From Alteromonas_F sp964429915 (GTDB lineage Bacteria; Pseudomonadota; Gammaproteobacteria; Enterobacterales; Alteromonadaceae), in assembly GCA_964429915.1 (NCBI GenBank), contig CAYSDZ010000004.1, positions 1-64,000 on the forward strand: DNA of 64,000 nucleotides, in the 5' to 3' direction. Shown piece after piece: positions 1 through 7,610 of this stretch. A model generated the notes under the pieces. It searched no databases. It saw only the letters and a program-made list of their open reading frames with translations, and had not been told where the DNA came from. Made by a program: the position numbers and the translations under genes. The first letter of the stretch is position 1, and each line of letters begins with the position of its first letter.

Positions 1-3000
1 TTTCTAAGCTGCCTGTGCGGCAGTTAACATGTTGATTGTATGCCCTCTTGCAGTAAGCGATTTCTAAGCTGCCTGTGCGGCAGTTAACGCTATACGTGCC
101 GAAGATGGGAGACTGAAGAATTTCTAAGCTGCCTGTGCGGCAGTTAACTCGCAGTAATTGCGATTTTGATTGGCGTTACATTTCTAAGCTGCCTGTGCGG
201 CAGTTAACTGAATTTGAGGGCTTGTCAGCAATATACTCTCTTTCTAAGCTGCCTGTGCGGCAGTTAACCCAAGCCCAAATTACCTGTTGCCTGAACAACT
301 TTTCTAAGCTGCCTGTGCGGCAGTTAACTCGCTTGATAGAGCTGCAATGTTAGCCTCTCATTTCTAAGCTGCCTGTGCGGCAGTTAACTAGGATTTCCCA
401 TGTATATTATTTTTTCTAGCTTTCTAAGCTGCCTGTGCGGCAGTTAACGCATTGCCAACGATGACGACGATGACGCTGACTTTCTAAGCTGCCTGTGCGG
501 CAGTTAACAAATTGATAACCTGTATATAAAAACAGTTTTATTTCTAAGCTGCCTGTGCGGCAGTTAACACTGCTGCTGGCTCTAGCTCAGCAGTAATAGA
601 TTTCTAAGCTGCCTGTGCGGCAGTTAACAAGTAATTTTCAAGGCCAAAGGCACTTTTTTATTTCTAAGCTGCCTGTGCGGCAGTTAACTGTTGCTTGCTC
701 TTGATAGCCAACGCCCGAAGTTTCTAAGCTGCCTGTGCGGCAGTTAACTATTGAGGCGATTTTACTGTTGGTGCCCTATCTTNNNNNNNNNNCTGCCTGT
801 GCGGCAGTTAACGGAGCCCTTTTGTACGCATATCGCGCTGCCAGTTTCTAAGCTGCCTGTGCGGCAGTTAACGCGACAAGTGAATATCTTGCTTCATGCT
901 TGATTTTCTAAGCTGCCTGTGCGGCAGTTAACTTGCTGATGTTGCTCAATTACATGTTCCGACGTTTCTAAGCTGCCTGTGCGGCAGTTAACTAGCGTTT
1001 TTGAAAGATGGAGTTGAGCAAAAATTTCTAAGCTGCCTGTGCGGCAGTTAACCTGAGTTCGAGTTGTCTGCAAATTTTCGTTTTTTTCTAAGCTGCCTGT
1101 GCGGCAGTTAACATGTGATCCCACAAGTGTCGCAAATGACCTTATTTTCTAAGCTGCCTGTGCGGCAGTTAACTCCACCCAAGTCACTGCCTGAGCGGTA
1201 TGACATTTCTAAGCTGCCTGTGCGGCAGTTAACTGTGCATGTGTGATCCAAGCGTGAAGTGGTTTTTTCTAAGCTGCCTGTGCGGCAGTTAACTGCGTAG
1301 ATATGCAATTAGAAAGATGGACGTTTTTCTAAGCTGCCTGTGCGGCAGTTAACATACTCTTTCAGACCAGTAAGCCAACCATGACTTTCTAAGCTGCCTG
1401 TGCGGCAGTTAACTTTCGTCTAGCCCGTGTTGCTCATTTTTAATATTTCTAAGCTGCCTGTGCGGCAGTTAACCTGGTCGAACCTTGCTTGCGTCCTCGC
1501 TTTTTTTTCTAAGCTGCCTGTGCGGCAGTTAACTATACGCCTTGGTATTTGAACTATCAGGATTTTTTCTAAGCTGCCTGTGCGGCAGTTAACCAAATCC
1601 GGCGGCTTTTCTCGTTGCCAGTTCTTTTCTAAGCTGCCTGTGCGGCAGTTAACGCGACAAGTGAATACTTGGCTTCATGTTTGATTTTCTAAGCTGCCTG
1701 TGCGGCAGTTAACACTTTGTTGAGCCCATTGATGGAACCCTTCTTTTTCTAAGCTGCCTGTGCGGCAGTTAACGCTAAAAATCGTCTGGTCGTCGCTGTA
1801 TGGAATTTCTAAGCTGCCTGTGCGGCAGTTAACACAATCACCATTTCTGATTGGCTCTACCGCGCTTTCTAAGCTGCCTGTGCGGCAGTTAACCATTTCG
1901 GCTATGATTTGTCTCTTGTTATCATTTTCTAAGCTGCCTGTGCGGCAGTTAACCCTTTTCAACTAACTCTTGACTGTACTTTGTTTTTCTAAGCTGCCTG
2001 TGCGGCAGTTAACTTTAGAAAAATCCCGAAACACATATTGAGGGTTTTCTAAGCTGCCTGTGCGGCAGTTAACAAAGTGTCGGGCTAGGTTCTTTGATCG
2101 GAAGATTTCTAAGCTGCCTGTGCGGCAGTTAACTATAAAAAATTACGTCGAAACAGACATCAAAAATTTCTAAGCTGCCTGTGCGGCAGTTAACGAAGAA
2201 AGCATCTCAAACCAAATCGCAGAGGATTTCTAAGCTGCCTGTGCGGCAGTTAACTGATATCTATAGCAAAGTCGCTACAGGCGCTTTTTCTAAGCTGCCT
2301 GTGCGGCAGTTAACCATCACGACGACGATACGAAATAAGGCCGTCATTTCTAAGCTGCCTGTGCGGCAGTTAACTACTGGCACGGGTCACGTTATCGGCA
2401 CAGATTTTTCTAAGCTGCCTGTGCGGCAGTTAACCTATTACTATGAGCAAGAGCATCGCGGAAACGTTTCTAAGCTGCCTGTGCGGCAGTTAACTTGTTC
2501 ATAGTGAAGCTGATAGATTAGCTCAATTTCTAAGCTGCCTGTGCGGCAGTTAACAAGGTTGGACAATGCTTGACGACCATGCGACCTTTCTAAGCTGCCT
2601 GTGCGGCAGTTAACAAAAATAAATTAAAGAAATTACGCGAGATAATTTTCTAAGCTGCCTGTGCGGCAGTTAACAGATGGATTTTCGGTGAAAATGATCG
2701 CGGCTGTTTCTAAGCTGCCTGTGCGGCAGTTAACTAGAGACTTATACAAGAGCTACGTTTTTTTCATTTCTAAGCTGCCTGTGCGGCAGTTAACTGCCTT
2801 TTGGCACTGACTTAACCCCAGTAAAGTTTCTAAGCTGCCTGTGCGGCAGTTAACGAAAGGTGAGCTTTGGGCGTTAACGTCAGGCTTTTCTAAGCTGCCT
2901 GTGCGGCAGTTAACTGTTTTCACCTGCCTTCCAAGGCTTTTGCCAATTTCTAAGCTGCCTGTGCGGCAGTTAACCTATTTGACAACACCCTCGCCCTGCT

Positions 3001-3154
3001 CCGATCTTTCTAAGCTGCCTGTGCGGCAGTTAACTAACGGAGTGTTGCTTGTATGAGGACGGAAAGTTTCTAAGCTGCCTGTGCGGCAGTTAACGGCAAT
3101 GGCGTTCAGCGCATTATTGATGATATTTTCTAAGCTGCCTGTGCGGCAGTTAAC
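1..3154 (-). CRISPR. Type I-F CRISPR array, 53 repeats visible
   Basis: A 28-base repeat recurs 53 times with 52 spacers. Most spacers are 32 bases; those at 1113-1145 and 2134-2166 are 33. On the minus strand the repeat starts GTTAACTGCCG and ends CAGCTTAGAAA. It contains the hairpin CTGCC-GCACA-GGCAG, the hallmark of subtype I-F cut by Cas6f, so crRNAs are read leftward and the newest spacers are next to 3127-3154. I saw no degenerate repeat. Base 1 begins a perfect repeat, so the distal end lies outside the window. A 10-N gap at 783-792 falls inside one repeat. Short in-frame ORFs across the array come from the 60-base periodicity and are not genes. Confidence 0.99.
783..792. other. Assembly gap of 10 N inside a CRISPR repeat
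   Basis: The left side ends with the first two bases of a repeat, after a normal 32-base spacer ending at 780. The right side resumes at base 9 of a repeat. Six bases would complete one repeat, so ten N is a placeholder. Because both contigs end inside the repeated unit, any number of repeat-spacer units could be missing here. Confidence 0.9.
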
Positions 3155-3606
3155 TACGCAATAATAACGAAAAAATAAGTTACAACAAGCTTTTAGGGTA
3201 AAAACCTATTTTTTACCCTTTTTTCAGGCTTATCTATAACTAATTGTTTTTATTGTTAGTTTTTAAAGAGCGAAAAATTTGGGTAATTACCTAAGAGTGC
3301 GCATAAACGAGGTCTTACTGATATTTTGCTTTTGATGGAGCGCTACCAAGCAAAAACTTTTTTATGCGCCTCGTCGACACAATAAACAATGCGAAAATGT
3401 TTAGTTCAAAATTCATGTAAATAAATACCTGCACTCAATAAATCGGCGTAAATTTTTGTTCGATTTGGTTCTAGGTGACTAATAGGTTTGATAAAGACGG
3501 ATAAAGACATTAGTCAGCTCCAAAATTAGTGTTAGGGCTATTATGGTGCATCCGAGGAGCAGGACCAAATTAAGTTTAATTTGATCCTATTTATCTTAAG
3601 TGAAGT
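3155..3606 (-). promoter_or_regulatory. CRISPR leader between cas6f and the array
   Basis: This 452-base, AT-rich, gene-free stretch separates the stop of cas6f from the first repeat. It lies on the side from which the array is transcribed, where the leader is expected. It holds a 9-bp perfect inverted repeat at 3196-3204/3210-3218 followed on the plus strand by six T. It also holds a nested pair of inverted repeats: 3299-3307/3361-3369 outside and 3324-3331/3348-3355 inside. I could not assign a promoter or an IHF site with confidence. The leader role is inferred from position and composition. Confidence 0.75.
3196..3224 (+). terminator. AT-rich hairpin with T tract beside the first repeat
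   Basis: GGGTAAAAA (3196-3204) pairs with TTTTTACCC (3210-3218) around a 5-base loop, followed by TTTTTT on the plus strand. It could stop antisense transcripts coming out of the array, or act as a leader element for spacer integration. Terminator is the simplest reading. The stem is AT-rich, so the call is weak. Confidence 0.35.
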
Positions 3607-4194
3607 TTAAAACCAGGGGACGGTAGCGGTTTTGCTAAGGCCGTAACAACTAAAGACACCCGATTGAGACTTTGCCACTACATGCTGATCCACCAATAAA
3701 CGAAAGCGATTTTTATCACTGCCATTTTGAGTGGATTCGCTACGCATTTCTATAAACGGCAAATGTGAACCCTTTACTTTTAATCCTTCATAATGTGACA
3801 AAGCTTGCTCATAACTCTCGCCTTTGCGTTTAGCACGCCTTCTGGCTAAACGCTCTGGGCTAGTTACGCACTGCTTACGAATTACATGCACATATTGCGT
3901 ATTATCTGGCACCGACTTAACGCTACTAATATGACAATAATCACTCAAGCGGTTTAACCATTCGGTTATATTCAGAGCATTTAGCGTTGCAACATCTTCT
4001 GCAAATAAACGTGCCTTTCGTCCCAAGCGCGGCTGGCTTTTGCTGTACTCTGGGAAACTTACTCCCACAGCACTCTCTTTGCCTGCTGCTAACTTCACCA
4101 ACGCAAAATGAATCTGCTGATAAATTTTACTCCATAAAAAATAATGGCCAATTTCATCATTGGGCAACAAAGTTATCTCTTGATAGTGCTGCAT
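3607..4194 (-). CDS. csy4: Cas6f (Csy4) CRISPR endoribonuclease
   Basis: Cas6f cuts the pre-crRNA just 3' of the repeat hairpin and stays bound to the crRNA 3' end in the Csy complex. At 195 residues it is close to the 187 of the Pseudomonas protein as I recall it. Shared features include the start MxHY, the catalytic His at residue 29, GVSFP, an Arg-rich helix around TSPERLARRRAKRK, a MRSEST segment and the C-terminal CYGLSK...VPWF. The start at 4194 was chosen because it matches the family N-terminus and lies 4 bases after the cas7f stop. A longer reading from 4230 would overlap cas7f. It is the last cas gene before the leader. Confidence 0.96.
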   Translation of the reverse strand: MQHYQEITLLPNDEIGHYFLWSKIYQQIHFALVKLAAGKESAVGVSFPEYSKSQPRLGRKARLFAEDVATLNALNITEWLNRLSDYCHISSVKSVPDNTQYVHVIRKQCVTSPERLARRRAKRKGESYEQALSHYEGLKVKGSHLPFIEMRSESTQNGSDKNRFRLLVDQHVVAKSQSGVFSCYGLSKTATVPWF

Positions 4195-4198
4195 GACA

Positions 4199-5236
4199 TT
4201 ATTCCTTATCGCTCGCTCCGAATACACCACCGCGAATTAACGTTGCCATCACATAATGCTCATCTTCTACTCGCGCTAATTTATCGCCCAATGCAAAGGC
4301 ATCAAAAAAACTGTAGAAATCTTGTTTGTCTTTAGGTGTTCTAAAAGCTTTACCCAGATTAGTGACCGCGCCATAAGGCTCAACCGCAATAGGACCTGCC
4401 GATTGTTCGATGTTGTCAAAATCGGCATACCAGGTATCAATTGTACGCAGGGCATTACCAATTTTTTGCGTGTGCATGGCGGCTATACCGTTATTGCTAT
4501 ACAGAATTTTACTCTTCTTTTCTTTGCTCGAGCTTTTATCCAGCACTAACTCCTCACTGGGGTATACCTCTTGCGCCTTGCCTACTTTGGCAAAACAAAT
4601 CACTTCAAGCATTAAAAACGCATCACTACTGGCTAAGGTTTGTGCTATACGGCTTGCCAAGCTATTAATTTCGGAATTTTGGTGATCGAAATCGCGTAGC
4701 AAAATCTTGGTGGCATCAAACTCCCAGCTCTGTTTGGCATTTTCATTTAGGGCGTTCACCTGCACTAGAATATGCTCAGCACCCAAGCGGTTACGCCATA
4801 AAAAGCGTGCATTGGCAATATTGGTGGCATAGCGTTTGGCTAACTCTGTAAACCTATGCTCTTGAATATAACCGGCAACAGCAGCACTGTAGCTTTGTTT
4901 GAATTCTGCATTATTACAAGCGGAGGGTTTTTGTAGGCCACCTAATACTTTTAAAGTAAACTGCAATTTAAGCGTATCTTGCTCGGGTAAAAGCGCGCAG
5001 GTATCGACACGCTGCAAATTTGGCTTCTCCACCTCAGCATTCAATTTTAAGGGGTCGTTTTGTACCGCTTTTTTCAACCGGTTAGAAATGGTCCCTCTGA
5101 CGGATTTTTCTGTTAATGCAAGCGGGGTAAATTCATCACGATTGTCCCACTTAGTGCCATACATATAGCCATCTGAGGGTACGAGCTTTTTCTCAAATGA
5201 AAGTACAGATGCAATTGCATTTTTGTTTTTAGCCAT
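4199..5236 (-). CDS. csy3: Cas7f (Csy3) backbone subunit of the I-F surveillance complex
   Basis: Cas7f is the repeated backbone subunit that coats the crRNA spacer, normally six copies per complex. The 345-residue protein has the family landmarks ASVLSFEKKL near the start, EKSVRGTISNRLK, ACNNAEF, LANARFLWRNR-type RYATNIANARFLWRNR, HTQKIGNALRTIDTWY and a C-terminal LIRGGVFG. The start at 5236 has AAAGGA upstream and matches the family N-terminus. An upstream in-frame start at 5290 would add 18 basic, unconserved residues. A 54-base gap separates it from cas5f upstream. Confidence 0.97.
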   Translation of the reverse strand: MAKNKNAIASVLSFEKKLVPSDGYMYGTKWDNRDEFTPLALTEKSVRGTISNRLKKAVQNDPLKLNAEVEKPNLQRVDTCALLPEQDTLKLQFTLKVLGGLQKPSACNNAEFKQSYSAAVAGYIQEHRFTELAKRYATNIANARFLWRNRLGAEHILVQVNALNENAKQSWEFDATKILLRDFDHQNSEINSLASRIAQTLASSDAFLMLEVICFAKVGKAQEVYPSEELVLDKSSSKEKKSKILYSNNGIAAMHTQKIGNALRTIDTWYADFDNIEQSAGPIAVEPYGAVTNLGKAFRTPKDKQDFYSFFDAFALGDKLARVEDEHYVMATLIRGGVFGASDKE

Positions 5237-5290
5237 GATTTTTTTCCTTTTAAATTTTATACGAAGAATTACAACGATTGAGTTAAACAA

Positions 5291-6208
5291 TTAAAAATAA
5301 GAAGACACATCATCCATATCAGTTACAGTAGCTTTCTGTGTTTGACAGAGGTACAGGTTATTTACAGCATCGGTTTGATAAGACCAAAGTAGAGTTTCGA
5401 CATCCTCAATATGATGCGCCATTTTTAATTCACCTAAAGTCACCACCGCCTCGGCAAAGCGGTGAGGTGTATCAGCGTCGCGCTGGTTTAACGCCATCCC
5501 TAATGGGCTAATACCTTGAAAGCCCACCGCAACAGGTACTAACCAACCCTTTTCTTTGCGGCCACTGGCCCACTCCACTTTGTCATCCTTTTTTGTACAA
5601 GTATGGTGAACTGCCAAATGATCAATTAACGCATCCAGCGCGTCTTGACCATTTCGCATAGCGCTTTGCAATAAATCGCGCCGCTCCAACAAGGCATAAC
5701 CTGGCATTAATCGGCGCAGTATTTTTTTTGTGCTTTTTTCGTCATCAGTATTCGTAAAATAAGGCTTTTCAAAATTTAAAATATCGCCACCGGCCATTTT
5801 TAAATTGCCATACAACAATGTACCCACTTGATCCAATACTGCCTCTTTATCGTTAATATCCAGCCCTGCGTACTCTATAATTAATGACGCTGTTAAATGC
5901 GCTCTAGCTTCTTCGATAAAAGAAGGCCTTTTGCCCTCTTTATTCAAGGGATTGCCCGTACCAATAATGGAGGTAACAAAATCCCCGTCGTGTTGATGGG
6001 TTTGTAAATTAAATTGGTGCGAAATCACCCCCACCGCATTAAATTGCAAATGAGTAAAACCGAATTGCTGTAACTTTCGCTGAAGGGCGTGCACCGCTCC
6101 CAACCATGCTGTCATCGCTGGAAAGCCTATTGTAAAAGGGCTAGATAAGGCATTGGCGTTTTGTACCTGAATCCGCGGGATAATTAACAACCGTTTTAAT
6201 TGGCTCAT
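5291..6208 (-). CDS. csy2: Cas5f (Csy2) subunit of the I-F surveillance complex
   Basis: Cas5f pairs with Cas8f and caps the 5' handle of the crRNA. The 305-residue protein shows Csy2 features: a LLIIPRIQVQNANALSSP start, then GFPAMTAWLGAVHALQRKL, a GGDILNFEKP segment near the middle and GFQGISPLG in the C-terminal third. Its ATG overlaps the cas8f stop by four bases (ATGA), implying translational coupling in the cas8f-cas5f-cas7f-cas6f operon. Confidence 0.95.
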   Translation of the reverse strand: MSQLKRLLIIPRIQVQNANALSSPFTIGFPAMTAWLGAVHALQRKLQQFGFTHLQFNAVGVISHQFNLQTHQHDGDFVTSIIGTGNPLNKEGKRPSFIEEARAHLTASLIIEYAGLDINDKEAVLDQVGTLLYGNLKMAGGDILNFEKPYFTNTDDEKSTKKILRRLMPGYALLERRDLLQSAMRNGQDALDALIDHLAVHHTCTKKDDKVEWASGRKEKGWLVPVAVGFQGISPLGMALNQRDADTPHRFAEAVVTLGELKMAHHIEDVETLLWSYQTDAVNNLYLCQTQKATVTDMDDVSSYF

Positions 6209-7485
6209 CGTAAAAACTCCTTATTCTCTGCCACCCACATTTCAATTAATTTTTTGATTGCTGAAAATTCGTCATCACCTAGCATAACTTTTTTATCACC
6301 CAACACTTTGGCATAAGTCCTATTTAACCATTGTGTGCAGTCATGGATAATTTCAGCCAACCATACTTCATTCACCTCACGCTCTTCGGCCTTTTCAGCA
6401 CATAACCAAACGACTTGCGCAACCGGTAGTCCAGAGCCTTCACGGTATTGCTCAACAGATACGCTTCGCAGGGTGTACACCACATCCATCACCTTAAGCA
6501 CCAAGGCTTTAATGCTATTATCTCGGGCGGTTAACAACTTCTGTCGAGATAAATCGCCACCCAGCGGAATACTCATCACCTTATGCAGGTATTCAAACAG
6601 CTCTTTGAAATGGTAGCGATTGAGCGATTCAGCGAAGAAATTATTTTTAGGGAAGCGAACATCACGCAAGGCTAAATTAGGGGGGACAGATGCTAATAAA
6701 TAGGCTTTACCGCCATTTTGGTTATTCAACACGCTGATGTTTTGCGGCTTCGTACCGCCATAGCCGACGGTGGTTAAACCATAGATTTCACTAAAACCCT
6801 GTTCACTAAATTCGCCTTTCTTTTTTAGCTCTCGCTTGGCTTTTACTTCATCACCAAAACGCATTGCATCCAAACGCTTACGTAGCTCGAAGACTAAACC
6901 GGAATTAGTTAACACCGAAAGTTGGTGGTAATCATCTTCAACAGGAAAATAGACTTGTTTTATTTTGGAGCTAGTGACAACCTTGCCATGTTCGCCCTCA
7001 ACCATCGCCATAAAGCCTTTTTTTAGCTCACTGTAACTGGCAGTAGGAATATCTAAAAGCTTTTTAGCTTGGTCTGTATCATTTGCAATATGGCGCAACA
7101 AATTCACTCCATCTTGCAGCTTAATATTTAAAAATTTGTATACATCTAGCGCTGCTGCATTACCAAGCGCATCTGGTTCTACAGCGACATTACCCGTGCG
7201 TAAATATCCGTCATCACTATATTCACAGCTTGCAATAGTTGATGTCACTGCACCATTTTTATTTTTACGGGCGCTAGGGTGACTAAAGGTACAAGGATGA
7301 GTTGCAATAGAAATTTGACTCGCCCTTTTTGCCGCATTAGGCAACCACTCGGCCAAGGCAAACGTTTCTTCACACAGCTGTTTTGTTTCTACAATTTTTT
7401 CCTCAGAGTCGCTTGATTTAATACTTTTTTTTAACCACGCATCTTTACGCTGTTCAAAAAATTCTGTTATTGCTTGATCAATCAT
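6205..7485 (-). CDS. csy1: Cas8f (Csy1) large subunit of the I-F surveillance complex
   Basis: Cas8f recognises the PAM and, through its C-terminal helical bundle, recruits Cas2-3. The 426-residue protein is near the usual length for Csy1. Typical features are the HPCTFSHPSARK segment, the DALGNAAALDVYKFL segment, NISVLNNQNGGKAYLLASVPP and an LNRTYAK-type C-terminal region. An AGGG Shine-Dalgarno sits 8 bases before the ATG. It is separated from cas2-3 by a 110-base intergenic region that carries a repeat-like hairpin (7557-7584), so cas8f-cas6f may be expressed as a unit distinct from cas1-cas2-3. Confidence 0.95.
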   Translation of the reverse strand: MIDQAITEFFEQRKDAWLKKSIKSSDSEEKIVETKQLCEETFALAEWLPNAAKRASQISIATHPCTFSHPSARKNKNGAVTSTIASCEYSDDGYLRTGNVAVEPDALGNAAALDVYKFLNIKLQDGVNLLRHIANDTDQAKKLLDIPTASYSELKKGFMAMVEGEHGKVVTSSKIKQVYFPVEDDYHQLSVLTNSGLVFELRKRLDAMRFGDEVKAKRELKKKGEFSEQGFSEIYGLTTVGYGGTKPQNISVLNNQNGGKAYLLASVPPNLALRDVRFPKNNFFAESLNRYHFKELFEYLHKVMSIPLGGDLSRQKLLTARDNSIKALVLKVMDVVYTLRSVSVEQYREGSGLPVAQVVWLCAEKAEEREVNEVWLAEIIHDCTQWLNRTYAKVLGDKKVMLGDDEFSAIKKLIEMWVAENKEFLR

Positions 7486-7505
7486 TTTTATACCCTGTTT
7501 ATTGA

Positions 7506-7535
7506 TTGCAATAATAGCTTATACGAAAATATAAA
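7506..7535 (+). promoter_or_regulatory. Promoter-like sequence on the plus strand upstream of the lone repeat
   Basis: TTGCAA (7506-7511) and TATAAA (7530-7535) are spaced by 18 bases, giving a plausible sigma-70 promoter directed antisense to the cas operon. A transcript would start near 7542 and enter the repeat-like hairpin at 7557. AT-rich sequence makes chance matches common, so this is a candidate only. Confidence 0.35.
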
Positions 7536-7556
7536 CCTCTCTACACCTTTTCTTTG

Positions 7557-7584
7557 TTCCACTGCCGAACAGGCAGCTTTTTAC
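7557..7584 (+). repeat. Solitary CRISPR-repeat-like hairpin between cas2-3 and cas8f
   Basis: On the plus strand this stretch matches the array repeat in crRNA orientation. The 19-base core ACTGCCG-A-ACAGGCAGCTT (7561-7579) differs at one loop base (A for C at 7568), and 20 of 28 positions match overall. The stem CTGCC (7562-7566) / GGCAG (7572-7576) is identical to the Cas6f target stem. It is followed by TTTTT, so on the plus strand it also resembles a short intrinsic terminator. It is inverted relative to the array. There is no second repeat or ordinary spacer beside it. The stem is self-complementary, so both strands present CTGCC/GGCAG. Confidence 0.7.
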
Positions 7585-7610
7585 TAGGTAGGGGCTTATC
7601 TCCTACCTAG
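7584..7610. repeat. 9-bp inverted repeat around the cas2-3 stop codon
   Basis: CTAGGTAGG (7584-7592) and CCTACCTAG (7602-7610) form a perfect 9-bp stem with a 9-base loop. The loop contains the cas2-3 stop codon (7596-7598). It abuts the repeat-like hairpin, giving two consecutive hairpins in the cas mRNA. On the minus strand it is followed by an A tract, not a U tract, so it is not a standard terminator for cas2-3. Confidence 0.6.

Noticed and set aside
541..600. Spacer 569-600 has a palindrome ACTGCTG/CAGCAGT
   Set aside because: Seven-bp arms in a 32-base spacer can arise by chance, and the source is unknown.
1..3154. Several open frames of 60-107 codons with a repeated peptide (SKLPVRQLT or VNCRTGSLE)
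   Set aside because: They are CRISPR repeats read as protein; the 60-base period keeps frames open.
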